NCBI RefSeq assembly: GCF_018614095.1
Contig: NZ_JAGGOY010000047.1
Span: forward strand, 17,091 to 81,090
Reading direction: 5' to 3'
Source: Streptomyces sp. ISL-87
GTDB taxonomy: Bacteria > Actinomycetota > Actinomycetes > Streptomycetales > Streptomycetaceae
Length of the DNA stretch: 64,000 nt
Shown here: piece by piece, positions 7,053-15,087 of the stretch
Numbering within the stretch: position 1 is the stretch's first letter
Layout: each line of letters starts with the position of its first letter
Program-made: the position numbers and the translations under genes
Notes under the pieces: model-generated
Seen by the model: only the letters and a program-made list of their open reading frames with translations
Databases searched by the model: none
Told to the model about the DNA's origin: nothing

Positions 7053-8058
7053 AGTGGTCGATCCCGGCCAGCATTTTGGCCTGTACGTCGTCCGGCGCCG
7101 CCGAACCGCGCACCGACTGGCGTGCCAGCTCGGCGAGCTCCGCGTCCGTGAAGGCGTGGTGGCGGCGGGCGATCTCGTACTGGGCCGCCAGCCGGGACCC
7201 GAACAACAGCGGGTCGTCCGCGCCCAGCGCCATCGGCACCCCGGCCTCGAAGAGCGTGCGCAGCGGGACGTCCTCGGGCCGCTCGTACACCCCGAGCGCG
7301 ACGTTGGAAGCCGGGCAGACCTCGCAGGTGACCTGCCGGTCCGCGAGCCGCTTGAGCAGGCGGGGGTCCTCGGCGGCCCGTACGCCGTGCCCGATGCGGG
7401 CGGCGTGCAGATCGTCGAGGCAGTCCCGGACGGAGGACGGCCCGGTGAGCTCGCCGCCGTGCGGAGCCGCGAGCAGGCCGCCCTCGCGGGCGATGGCGAA
7501 GGCCCGGTCGAAGTCGCGGGCCATGCCGCGGCGCTCGTCGTTGGAGAGCCCGAAGCCGACGACACCGCGGTCGGCGTAGCGGACGGCGAGGCGGGCCAGG
7601 GTGCGGGCGTCCAGGGGGTGCTTCATGCGGTTGGCGGCGATCAGCACCCGCATCCCGAGGCCGGTCTCCCTGGACGCGGCGTCCACGGCGTCCAGGATGA
7701 TCTCGACGGCCGGGATGATCCCGCCGAGCAGGGGAGCGTAGGAGGTGGGATCCACCTGGATCTCCAGCCAGGCGCTGCCGTCCCGGACGTCCTCCTCGGC
7801 GGCCTCGCGGACCAGGCGGCGGATGTCGTCGGGCTCGCGCAGACACGAGCGGGCGGCGTCGTAGAGCCGCTGGAAGCGGAACCAGCCTCGCTCGTCGGTG
7901 GCGCGGAGCCGTGGGGGCTCGCCGCCCGTCAGCGCGTCGGGCAGGCGCACGCCGTACTTGTCGGCGAGCTCCAGCAGGGTCGACGGTCGCATCGATCCGG
8001 TGAAGTGCAGGTGGAGGTGGGCCTTCGGCAGAAGCGTGAGATCGCGTACGTGCTCCAT
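7039..8058 (-). CDS. add: Adenosine deaminase (amidohydrolase superfamily)
   Basis: It hydrolyses adenosine or deoxyadenosine to inosine and ammonia in purine salvage. The 339-residue protein has the zinc pair HLH at 16-18 inside AHLHLHFTG, and later motifs HGGE, RIGHG, VCPASN and ALGADDP, which are the metal and substrate ligands of the family. ATG 8058 (MEHVRDLTLLPKAHLHLH) is chosen because the protein then begins like the family; the in-frame upstream ATG adds 27 unlikely residues. The last residues, LSS, and the stop lie in the 14-bp repeat. A strong hairpin separates it from the upstream aminotransferase gene. Confidence 0.92.
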   Translation of the reverse strand: MEHVRDLTLLPKAHLHLHFTGSMRPSTLLELADKYGVRLPDALTGGEPPRLRATDERGWFRFQRLYDAARSCLREPDDIRRLVREAAEEDVRDGSAWLEIQVDPTSYAPLLGGIIPAVEIILDAVDAASRETGLGMRVLIAANRMKHPLDARTLARLAVRYADRGVVGFGLSNDERRGMARDFDRAFAIAREGGLLAAPHGGELTGPSSVRDCLDDLHAARIGHGVRAAEDPRLLKRLADRQVTCEVCPASNVALGVYERPEDVPLRTLFEAGVPMALGADDPLLFGSRLAAQYEIARRHHAFTDAELAELARQSVRGSAAPDDVQAKMLAGIDHWLSS

Positions 8059-8149
8059 CTGGTGATCCTGCCGTATGTGCGGGCGCGGCGGGAGGGTGTT
8101 TCCCGATCGGGCGCCGCCCCGAACGCAGGAACGGGCCATGCGGGAAACG

Positions 8150-8188
8150 CCGGAGCGGCGTCACCCCCGCAGGGTGACGCCGCTCCGG
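8150..8188 (-). terminator. Strong hairpin terminator after the aspC-type gene
   Basis: A perfect 17-bp stem, CCGGAGCGGCGTCACCC with GGGTGACGCCGCTCCGG, closes a 5-nt loop. It lies 31 bp beyond the aminotransferase stop on the minus strand and before add. There is no U-tract, as is common for Streptomyces terminators. Confidence 0.8.
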
Positions 8189-8218
8189 ATCCGTTCCGCC
8201 GGCCGCCAAGGCCTTGGC

Positions 8219-9445
8219 CTAGGCCTTGGCCTCCGCCAGGAGCTTCTGGATGCGGGACACGCCCTCCACCAGGTCCTGGTCGCCCAGGGCGTACGAGAGG
8301 CGCAGGTAGCCCGGGGTGCCGAAGGCCTCGCCCGGGACGACCGCGACCTCGGCCTCGTCCAGGATCAGGGCGGCGAGCTCGATGGAGGTCGCCGGGCGCT
8401 TGCCGCGGATCTCCTTGCCCAGCAGTTCCTTGACCGACGGGTACGCGTAGAACGCGCCCTCGGGGGTCGGGCAGAAGACGCCGTCGATCTCGTTGAGCAT
8501 CCGCACCATCGTCTGGCGGCGGCGGTCGAAGGCGGTCCGCATGTCCGCGACCGCGTCCAGGTTGCCGGAGACGGCGGCCAGGGCCGCGACCTGGGCCACG
8601 TTGGACACGTTGGACGTGGCGTGCGACTGCAGGTTGGTCGCGGCCTTGACGACGTCCTTCGGGCCGATGATCCAGCCCACCCGCCAGCCGGTCATCGCGT
8701 ACGTCTTGGCGACGCCGTTGACCACGATGCACTTGTCGCGCAGCTCGGGCAGGACCGACGGCAGGGACACGGCGGTCGCGTCGCCGTAGACCAGGTGCTC
8801 GTAGATCTCGTCCGTCAGGACCCACAGCCCGTGCTCGACGGCCCAGCGGCCGATCGCCTCGGTCTCGGCCTCGGTGTACACCGCGCCCGTCGGGTTGGAC
8901 GGGGAGACGAACAGGACGACCTTCGTCCGCTCGGTGCGCGCCGCCTCCAGCTGCTCGACGGAGACGCGGTAGTTGCTGTGCTCGTCGGCGACGACCTCGA
9001 CCGGGACACCGCCGGCGAGACGGATCGACTCCGGGTACGTGGTCCAGTAAGGGGCCGGGACGATGACCTCGTCGCCCGGGTCGAGGATGGCCGCGAACGC
9101 CTCGTAGATCGCCTGCTTGCCGCCGTTGGTCACCAGGACCTGCGACGCGTCGACCTCGTAGCCGGAGTCGCGCAGCGTCTTCGCGGCGATCGCGGCCTTG
9201 AGCTCCGGCAGGCCGCCGGCCGGCGTGTAGCGGTGGAACTTGGGGTTGCGGCAGGCCTCGACCGCGGCCTCGACGATGTAGTCCGGGGTCGGGAAGTCGG
9301 GCTCGCCCGCGGCGAAGCCGATCACCGGGCGCCCGGCGGCCTTGAGCGCCTTGGCCTTGGCGTCGATGGCGAGGGTGGCGGACTCGGAAATGGCGCCGAT
9401 ACGGGCGGACACCCGGCGCTCGGAGGAAGGCGTTGCAGAGGTCAT
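8219..9445 (-). CDS. aspC: Class I aspartate-type aminotransferase (PLP enzyme)
   Basis: It transfers amino groups between amino acids and 2-oxoacids, most likely aspartate and 2-oxoglutarate. The 408-residue fold-type I enzyme shows SPSNPTG (181-187, Asn184 contacting PLP), TDEIYE (Asp212, Tyr215) and the Schiff-base Lys247 in GVAKTYAMTGWRVG. ATG 9445 begins MTSATPSSERRVSARIGAIS, the normal family N-terminus; the longer upstream frame is low-complexity. It is divergent from tRNA-Trp/secE, as in other Streptomyces. The exact amino acid specificity is not provable here. Confidence 0.92.
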   Translation of the reverse strand: MTSATPSSERRVSARIGAISESATLAIDAKAKALKAAGRPVIGFAAGEPDFPTPDYIVEAAVEACRNPKFHRYTPAGGLPELKAAIAAKTLRDSGYEVDASQVLVTNGGKQAIYEAFAAILDPGDEVIVPAPYWTTYPESIRLAGGVPVEVVADEHSNYRVSVEQLEAARTERTKVVLFVSPSNPTGAVYTEAETEAIGRWAVEHGLWVLTDEIYEHLVYGDATAVSLPSVLPELRDKCIVVNGVAKTYAMTGWRVGWIIGPKDVVKAATNLQSHATSNVSNVAQVAALAAVSGNLDAVADMRTAFDRRRQTMVRMLNEIDGVFCPTPEGAFYAYPSVKELLGKEIRGKRPATSIELAALILDEAEVAVVPGEAFGTPGYLRLSYALGDQDLVEGVSRIQKLLAEAKA

Positions 9446-9736
9446 GCGGCCAATCGTCCCAGACGCCCCAGAAGCGCCGCACACCGTTTCAGTTACCGGA
9501 CGGAACGAATGACGGAACGCATACGGATGCCGTGCGGATGAGGTGCGGATGCGGTGCGGATGCGTCCGGATCGGTGCCGGACGAGTTCCGGACGGGTCCC
9601 GGACGGCTCCCGGACGGGTTCTGTTCGACGTCAGGGCCTGGAACACGTACACTCACCTGTCGTTGGTCCTCGCCGACCGCCCCAGAGCGTGAGCACTCCG
9701 TGCACTCGCTCGGATGCGGTAGGTTGGGGAACGCAA

Positions 9737-9809
9737 AGGGTCGTAGCTCAATTGGTAGAGCACTGGTCTCCAAAACCAGCGGTTGGGGGTTCGAGTCCCT
9801 CCGGCCCTG
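9737..9809 (+). tRNA. tRNA-Trp (anticodon CCA)
   Basis: The acceptor stem AGGGTCG/CGGCCCT pairs with one wobble. The D-arm is AGCTCAATTGGTAGAGC, and the anticodon stem CTGGT/ACCAG encloses CTCCAAA with anticodon CCA. The T-arm carries GGTTCGAGTCC, the discriminator is G and no CCA tail is encoded. TAGGTT at 9720-9725 is a plausible -10 box. The tRNA precedes secE, a common bacterial arrangement. Confidence 0.96.
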
Positions 9810-9914
9810 CTCCACACTCCTTCTCGGACGTGTGCGCAGGTACGTACTTCGATGCAACGCCGTGCGGCGCAACCGGGCGCGGCTACGGCCACGACCCGGA
9901 TTCAGGTGAGAGAC

Positions 9915-10196
9915 GTGACGGACGCCCTGGGCTCCATCGACATGCCTGACGCCGAGGACGATACTCGCGAGAAGAAGGCCCGCAAGGGCGGCAAGCGCGG
10001 CAAGAAGGGTCCTCTGGGCCGCCTCGCGCTGTTCTACCGCCAGATCGTCGCGGAACTCCGCAAGGTTGTCTGGCCGACCCGCAACCAGCTCACGACGTAC
10101 ACCACCGTGGTGATTGTCTTCGTCGTCATCATGATCGGTCTGGTGACCGTGATTGACTATGGGTTCCAGGAAGCCATCAAGTTCGTCTTCGGCTGA
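9915..10196 (+). CDS. secE: Preprotein translocase subunit SecE
   Basis: SecE is the small stabilising subunit of the SecYEG channel. This is a 93-residue protein from GTG 9915 (MTDALGSIDMPDAEDD). A Lys-rich segment near residues 20-35 is followed by the conserved amphipathic helix YRQIVAELRKVVWPTRNQL and a single C-terminal membrane span (TTVVIVFVVIMIGLVTVI). This start is supported by the family N-terminus; the ribosome-binding site is weak. The gene lies after tRNA-Trp and before nusG, with a terminator-like hairpin between them. Confidence 0.94.
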   Translation: MTDALGSIDMPDAEDDTREKKARKGGKRGKKGPLGRLALFYRQIVAELRKVVWPTRNQLTTYTTVVIVFVVIMIGLVTVIDYGFQEAIKFVFG

Positions 10197-10206
10197 TCCC
10201 CGCGGA

Positions 10207-10237
10207 GGGCGGCGCCTTGATGGGTGCCGCCCGTTTT
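10207..10237 (+). terminator. Terminator-like hairpin between secE and nusG
   Basis: GGGCGGCGCC (10207-10216) pairs with GGTGCCGCCC (10223-10232), with one G-U pair and a 6-nt loop. A TTTT run follows at 10234-10237. It has the full form of an intrinsic terminator and would reduce nusG transcription relative to secE. Confidence 0.7.
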
Positions 10238-10280
10238 CGCATGTTCGACCACCTTTTGTATCCAGGAAGAAGCAGCCACC

Positions 10281-11243
10281 GTGTCTGACCCGAACCTGAA
10301 CGTGAGCCGCGACTCCGTCGAGTCCGTCGAGGACGAGCTCGACATCGTCGAGGCTGCAGACGCTGTGGACCCCGACGAAGCCGAGCGCGCCGACGCCAAG
10401 GCGGGTGTCGCCGCCGAACAGGCCGCGCTGCACGTCCAGGACGACGCCGACGCTGACGCCGACGTTGAGGCCGAGGACGACGCCGAGGTCGAGGCCCCCG
10501 ACGACGAGGCTGCTGACGACGAGGTGGCCGAGGCCGCTGACGTCGAGGCCGCCGCCGAGGCCGATGCCGACACCGACACCGACGAGGAGGCCGAAGAGGC
10601 CGCCCCGGTCGAGCCCGCCGAGCCCGTCGACCCCATCGAGGCCCTGCGCGACGAGCTGCGCCTCCTCCCCGGCGAGTGGTACGTGATCCACACCTACGCG
10701 GGCTACGAGAAGCGCGTGAAGGCGAACCTGGAGCAGCGCGCCGTCTCGCTGAACGTCGAGGAGTTCATCTACCAGGCCGAGGTGCCCGAGGAAGAGATCG
10801 TCCAGATCAAGAACGGCGAGCGCAAGAACGTCCGGCAGAACAAGCTGCCCGGTTACGTTCTCGTCCGCATGGATCTGACGAACGAGTCCTGGGGCGTCGT
10901 CCGCAACACGCCTGGCGTCACCGGCTTCGTCGGGAACGCGTACGACCCGTACCCGCTGACGCTGGACGAGATCGTCAAGATGCTCGCCCCGGAGGCGCAG
11001 GAGAAGGCCGCCAAGGCCGCCGCGGAAGAGGCCGGCCTGCCCGCGCCCGCCGTCAAGCGCACCATCGAGGTCCTGGACTTCGAGGTCGGCGACTCGGTCA
11101 CCGTCACCGACGGTCCGTTCGCGACGCTCCAGGCGACCATCAACGAGATCAACCCGGACTCGAAGAAGGTCAAGGGTCTCGTCGAGATCTTCGGCCGCGA
11201 GACCCCGGTCGAGCTCAGCTTCGACCAGATCCAGAAGAACTGA
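10281..11243 (+). CDS. nusG: Transcription termination/antitermination factor NusG
   Basis: NusG binds RNA polymerase and links it to Rho or the ribosome. The 320-residue protein starts at GTG 10281 after an AGGAAGAAG box. The first ~130 residues are an Asp/Glu/Ala-rich acidic extension typical of Streptomyces. The NGN domain starts at Trp133 (GEWYVIHTYAGYEKRVKANL) and the KOW domain near the C-terminus reads VTDGPFATLQATI. A terminator-like hairpin in the spacer before it suggests control of its own level. The operon ends at a clear terminator at 11287. Confidence 0.96.
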   Translation: MSDPNLNVSRDSVESVEDELDIVEAADAVDPDEAERADAKAGVAAEQAALHVQDDADADADVEAEDDAEVEAPDDEAADDEVAEAADVEAAAEADADTDTDEEAEEAAPVEPAEPVDPIEALRDELRLLPGEWYVIHTYAGYEKRVKANLEQRAVSLNVEEFIYQAEVPEEEIVQIKNGERKNVRQNKLPGYVLVRMDLTNESWGVVRNTPGVTGFVGNAYDPYPLTLDEIVKMLAPEAQEKAAKAAAEEAGLPAPAVKRTIEVLDFEVGDSVTVTDGPFATLQATINEINPDSKKVKGLVEIFGRETPVELSFDQIQKN

Positions 11244-11286
11244 TCCAGATCATCTGATCGGATCTTCTGATCCAGAGCTTCCGGAC

Positions 11287-11331
11287 AGGTCAGATCGCCC
11301 CGCAAAGGGCGGTCTGACCTGCTCGGTTTTT
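11287..11331 (+). terminator. Intrinsic terminator after nusG
   Basis: AGGTCAGATCGCCC pairs with GGGCGGTCTGACCT (one G-U pair) around a 6-nt loop, and GCTCGGTTTTT follows. It separates secE-nusG from rplK-rplA. Confidence 0.88.
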
Positions 11332-11427
11332 AGCCCCGCTCCGATACCCGTTATCGTGGTGCGGTATGCCTCCATCCGGATGACTGGATTGGCGGCGAAA
11401 AACTCTCACTAGGACCCGGAGAGAGCA

Positions 11428-11862
11428 ATGCCTCCCAAGAAGAAGAAGGTCACGGGGCTTATCAAGCTCCAGATCAAGGCCGGTGCGGCGAACCCGGCTC
11501 CGCCGGTCGGCCCCGCGCTCGGTCAGCACGGCGTCAACATCATGGAGTTCTGCAAGGCCTACAACGCCGCGACCGAGTCGCAGCGTGGCATGGTCGTGCC
11601 GGTGGAGATCACGGTCTACGACGACCGCTCCTTCACCTTCATCACCAAGACTCCGCCGGCCGCGCGCCTCATCCTGAAGGCCGCGGGCATCGAGAAGGGC
11701 TCCGGCGAGCCGCACAAGACCAAGGTCGCCAAGCTCAGCGGCGCCCAGGTCCGCGAGATCGCCGAGCTGAAGATGCCCGACCTGAACGCCAACGACATCG
11801 ACGCCGCCATGAAGATCATCTCTGGCACCGCGCGCTCGATGGGCGTCACCGTCGAAGGCTGA
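11428..11862 (+). CDS. rplK: 50S ribosomal protein uL11
   Basis: The 144-residue L11 forms the base of the GTPase-associated stalk and is the thiostrepton target region in complex with 23S rRNA. The N-terminal domain shows the conserved GAANPAPPVGPALGQHGVNI (residues 19-38), and the C-terminal RNA-binding domain follows. The ATG is preceded by GGAGAGAG. It is followed after 87 nt by rplA, the usual L11-L1 operon, with a terminator upstream and another after rplA. Confidence 0.97.
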   Translation: MPPKKKKVTGLIKLQIKAGAANPAPPVGPALGQHGVNIMEFCKAYNAATESQRGMVVPVEITVYDDRSFTFITKTPPAARLILKAAGIEKGSGEPHKTKVAKLSGAQVREIAELKMPDLNANDIDAAMKIISGTARSMGVTVEG

Positions 11863-11949
11863 TCCAGCCACCCCAGCACCACCAGTGGTAGGGCCAAGCG
11901 CTGGTCCGCACCACGACTCCATGCCTGAAGCCAAAACACAGGAGCAGAA

Positions 11950-12678
11950 GTGAAGCGCAGCAAGACTCTCCGCGCTGCGGACGCCAAGATCGACCGGGAG
12001 AAGCTGTACGCCCCGCTCGAGGCCGTCCGTCTCGCCAAGGAGACCTCCGCGACCAAGTTCGACAGCACCGTCGAGGTCGCCTTCCGCCTGGGTGTCGACC
12101 CGCGCAAGGCCGACCAGATGGTCCGTGGCACCGTGAACCTCCCGCACGGCACCGGCAAGACCGCCCGGGTCCTGGTCTTCGCGACCGGTGACCGTGCTGC
12201 GGCCGCGGAAGCCGCCGGCGCCGACATTGTCGGCGACGACGAGCTGATCAACGAGATCGCCAAGGGCAACCGCCTGAACGAGTTCGACGCCGTTGTGGCC
12301 ACCCCGGACCTCATGGGCAAGGTCGGCCGCCTCGGCCGCGTGCTCGGTCCCCGTGGCCTCATGCCGAACCCGAAGACCGGCACCGTCACGATGGACGTCG
12401 CGAAGGCTGTCACCGAGATCAAGGGTGGCAAGATCGAGTTCCGCGTCGACAAGCACTCGAACCTGCACTTCATCATCGGCAAGGTCTCCTTCTCCGATGA
12501 GAAGCTGGTCGAGAACTACGGCGCGGCCCTGGACGAGATCCTCCGTCTGAAGCCGTCCGCCGCGAAGGGCCGCTACATCAAGAAGGCCGCCCTGAGCACC
12601 ACGATGGGTCCCGGCATCCAGCTGGACTCCAACCGCACCCGGAACCTCCTCGTCGAGGAAGACCCGGCTGCTGTCTGA
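11950..12678 (+). CDS. rplA: 50S ribosomal protein uL1
   Basis: The 242-residue L1 binds 23S rRNA at the mobile L1 stalk and in many bacteria represses its own operon. The GTG start follows AGGAG (spacing 5). The protein starts MKRSKTLRAADAKID and contains the L1 signature segments near GKVGRLGRVLGPRGLMPNPK (118-137). It is the second gene of the rplK-rplA unit, closed by a strong 15-bp hairpin. Confidence 0.97.
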   Translation: MKRSKTLRAADAKIDREKLYAPLEAVRLAKETSATKFDSTVEVAFRLGVDPRKADQMVRGTVNLPHGTGKTARVLVFATGDRAAAAEAAGADIVGDDELINEIAKGNRLNEFDAVVATPDLMGKVGRLGRVLGPRGLMPNPKTGTVTMDVAKAVTEIKGGKIEFRVDKHSNLHFIIGKVSFSDEKLVENYGAALDEILRLKPSAAKGRYIKKAALSTTMGPGIQLDSNRTRNLLVEEDPAAV

Positions 12679-12702
12679 GCCTGATGGCTCACTGAGTGGC
12701 TG

Positions 12703-12745
12703 AACGGGCCCCTCGCCCCCTTCACAGGGTGGCGAGGGGCCCGTT
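12703..12745 (+). terminator. Terminator after rplA
   Basis: AACGGGCCCCTCGCC (12703-12717) pairs perfectly with GGCGAGGGGCCCGTT (12731-12745), and the stem can continue inward. TTT overlaps its 3' side. It isolates rplKA from the lipoprotein gene. Confidence 0.88.
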
Positions 12746-12775
12746 TGCGATCGATTACCAAAGGGGTGGGGATCC

Positions 12776-13738
12776 ATGATCACGTACAAGAAGAAGACCG
12801 TCGGTGCCGCGCTGGCGGCCGTACTGCTCGTGGGTGGGGCCACGGCATGCGAGAGCGGCAAGAAGGACGAGAGCGGCAAGAAGGACGGCGCGGGCAAGGC
12901 CGCGGGGGCGTCCGCGGAGCCGGCCCGGCCCGTGGCGGACGGCAAGGCCGCGGAGGCGCTCACGGCGGCCTACAAGAAGACCTCGGCCGCGAAATCGGTC
13001 AAAGTCCGCATGACGATCAAGGAGCCCTCCGCGCTCGACGGCGGCACCGTGGAGATGACCGGTGTGCAGGGCTGGGACCCGGCCGTCATGGACGTCACGG
13101 TGAAGGGCCAGTTCTCCAAGTCGGCGGTGCCCGGGACGCCCGAGTCCATGCGCGCGATCATGTCCAAGAACGTCATGTACATGGACATGGGCGCCGAGAA
13201 CGCCGCGGACATGGACGGCAAGCGCTGGATGAAGCTGGACCTCAACGCGGCCATGGAGGCGGCCGGCGCCGAGGGCAAGAACGGCCTCGGCGGCATGAAC
13301 GGTCTGAGCGGCATGAACCAGAGCCAGGACCCGGCCAAGCAGCTCGCCCTCCTGCTCGACTCGCCGAACCTGAAGCAGGTGGGTTCCGAGAAGGCCGAGG
13401 GCGTGGACGCCGACCACTACCGGGGCACCCTGACCTTCGAGCAGGTACTCGCCGCCAACGAGTCCGCCAAGCTCATGCCGGAGGACGAGCGCAAGCAGCT
13501 GGCCGACAACATGAAGAAGTCCGGCATCAAGGGCTACGACATGGACGTCTGGGTCAACAAGGACGGCTACCCGGTCCGTATGAAGGTGGGCATGGACACC
13601 CCCCAGGGCGCCATGACCATGGACGCCTCCTACTCGGACTACGGCGCGGCGGCCACCGTGGAGACCCCGGCGGACGACGAGACCTTCGACCTCTTCGGGA
13701 TGCTGGGCAAGCTCAAGGACGGCGGCGCGGGAGCCTGA
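12776..13738 (+). CDS. Secreted lipoprotein, LolA/LppX-like fold predicted
   Basis: The 320-residue protein has a positively charged N-terminus (MITYKKK), a short hydrophobic core and Cys25 after GGATA, so it is a lipobox protein anchored outside the membrane. A Lys/Glu/Gly-rich linker follows. The remainder alternates beta-strand-like stretches and is rich in Met and Lys, with the pattern of DUF1396/LppX-type lipid-carrying lipoproteins. GGGGTGGGG precedes the ATG. It is monocistronic, inserted between rplKA and rplJL as in related Streptomyces. The function is inferred weakly; the ligand is unknown. Confidence 0.85.
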   Translation: MITYKKKTVGAALAAVLLVGGATACESGKKDESGKKDGAGKAAGASAEPARPVADGKAAEALTAAYKKTSAAKSVKVRMTIKEPSALDGGTVEMTGVQGWDPAVMDVTVKGQFSKSAVPGTPESMRAIMSKNVMYMDMGAENAADMDGKRWMKLDLNAAMEAAGAEGKNGLGGMNGLSGMNQSQDPAKQLALLLDSPNLKQVGSEKAEGVDADHYRGTLTFEQVLAANESAKLMPEDERKQLADNMKKSGIKGYDMDVWVNKDGYPVRMKVGMDTPQGAMTMDASYSDYGAAATVETPADDETFDLFGMLGKLKDGGAGA

Positions 13739-13761
13739 CCGGCCCGCCCCGACTGACCGAT

Positions 13762-13791
13762 TTGCCTGATGCGGCGACGTTCACGTACTCT
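13762..13791 (+). promoter_or_regulatory. Candidate rplJ promoter
   Basis: TTGCCT (13762-13767) and TACTCT (13786-13791) are 18 bp apart, giving a start near 13798, at the very beginning of the L10 leader RNA. It lies about 210 nt before the rplJ ATG. Confidence 0.65.
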
Positions 13792-13797
13792 TCCCCA

Positions 13798-13947
13798 GAA
13801 GCCAAAGACCGCTGGTCGTTGCCGTGCCCGCGAGGGTGCGGTGGCCGAAGGATCCGCTGACTACGGACGACCCGCGTAGGTGACTGTGGAAAGTTCCCGG
13901 ATTTCATCCGGTTGAGCTACGCCCTGGCGCCTGCGCCGGGGCGTTTT
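13798..13947 (+). promoter_or_regulatory. L10 (rplJ) leader RNA with intrinsic attenuator
   Basis: The segment beginning AGAAGCCAAAGACCGCTGG matches the conserved kink-turn part of bacterial L10 leaders, to which the L10(L12)4 complex binds. It ends in CGCCCTGGCG-CCTG-CGCCGGGGCG followed by TTTT (13920-13947), an intrinsic terminator placed 54 nt before rplJ. Excess L10-L12 would favour the terminator. Leader recognition is from memory of the family; the attenuation model is inferred. Confidence 0.78.
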
Positions 13948-14001
13948 GTATGTCAGCCCCTTCTGAGCGGTCCTCATCACCCGGAAGGAGGCCGACGCAC
14001 T

Positions 14002-14532
14002 ATGCCGACGCCCAACAAGGCTGCCGCGGTAGCCGAGCTCACGGACGCGTTCCAGAGCTCGAACGCCGCCGTGCTGACCGAGTACCGGGGTCTCACCGTG
14101 GCGCAGCTCAAGACGCTGCGTCGCTCTCTCGGTGAGAACGCCCAGTACGCCGTGGTGAAGAACACGCTGACCAAGATTGCGGCCAACCAGGCCGGGATCA
14201 CCGCGCTGGACGAGCACTTCGCTGGTCCGACCGCGGTCGCCTTCATCACCGGTGACCCGGTGGAGTCGGCGAAGAGCCTGCGTGACTTCGCCAAGGACAA
14301 CCCGAACCTCATCATCAAGGCGGGTGTCCTTGATGGTAAGGCGCTCACCGCCGATGAGATCAAGAAGCTTGCGGACCTCGAGTCCCGCGAGGTTCTGCTC
14401 AGCAAGCTGGCCGGCGCGTTCAAGGGCAAGCAGTCTCAGGCTGCCTCGCTCTTCCAGGCGCTGCCGTCGAAGTTCGTCCGCACCGCGGAAGCGCTTCGCG
14501 TCAAGCTCGCCGAGCAGGGCGGTGCCGAGTAA
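14002..14532 (+). CDS. rplJ: 50S ribosomal protein uL10
   Basis: The 176-residue stalk base protein anchors L7/L12 dimers on the ribosome through its C-terminal helix. ATG 14002 follows GGAAGGAG at proper distance and gives the family start MPTPNKAAAVAELTDAF. The conserved segment VLTEYRGLTVAQLKTLR lies near residues 26-42. It forms an operon with rplL 110 nt downstream and is preceded by a long leader that probably senses free L10-L12. Confidence 0.97.
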   Translation: MPTPNKAAAVAELTDAFQSSNAAVLTEYRGLTVAQLKTLRRSLGENAQYAVVKNTLTKIAANQAGITALDEHFAGPTAVAFITGDPVESAKSLRDFAKDNPNLIIKAGVLDGKALTADEIKKLADLESREVLLSKLAGAFKGKQSQAASLFQALPSKFVRTAEALRVKLAEQGGAE

Positions 14533-14642
14533 TTCGGCTCGCGCATTGATCCACGCCGCCTAGTGCGTGGGTCGTAGCGGGCCGTTACGCCCGCCTCTAT
14601 ATACATCCGGCACCTGCCGATTTAGTGGAAGGATCGCCCATC

Positions 14643-15026
14643 ATGGCGAAGCTCTCTCAGGACGACCTCCTCGCCCAGTTCGAGGAGATGACCCTCATCG
14701 AGCTCTCCGAGTTCGTGAAGGCGTTCGAGGACAAGTTCGACGTCACCGCCGCCGCGGCCGTCGCCGTTGCGGGCCCCGTCGGTGGCGGCGCCGCCCCCGA
14801 GGCCGCTGAGGAGCAGGACGAGTTCGACGTCATCCTCACCGGTGCCGGCGACAAGAAGATCCAGGTCATCAAGGTCGTGCGTGAGCTGACCTCCCTGGGC
14901 CTCAAGGAGGCCAAGGACCTCGTGGACGGCGCCCCGAAGCCGGTCCTCGAGAAGGTCGCCAAGGAGGCCGCTGACAAGGCTGCCGAGGCCCTCAAGGCCG
15001 CTGGCGCTGGCGTCGAGGTCAAGTAA
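14643..15026 (+). CDS. rplL: 50S ribosomal protein bL12 (L7/L12)
   Basis: The 127-residue protein is present in several copies on the stalk and recruits translational GTPases. The N-terminal dimer domain (MAKLSQDDLLAQFEEM) is followed by an Ala/Gly-rich hinge near residues 38-55 and the C-terminal domain with KIQVIKVVRELTSLGLKEAK. GGAAGGA precedes the ATG by 9 nt. The rplJL unit ends at a hairpin at 15056-15087. Confidence 0.97.
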   Translation: MAKLSQDDLLAQFEEMTLIELSEFVKAFEDKFDVTAAAAVAVAGPVGGGAAPEAAEEQDEFDVILTGAGDKKIQVIKVVRELTSLGLKEAKDLVDGAPKPVLEKVAKEAADKAAEALKAAGAGVEVK

Positions 15027-15055
15027 CACCTCTGAGGCTCTCTGAGGCCTCTTCG

Positions 15056-15087
15056 AAGGGCGATCACCCGTAAGGGTGGTCGCCCTT
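15056..15087 (+). terminator. Terminator after rplL
   Basis: AAGGGCGATCACCC pairs with GGGTGGTCGCCCTT (one G-U pair) around loop GTAA. It separates rplJL from the rpoBC promoter. Confidence 0.82.
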
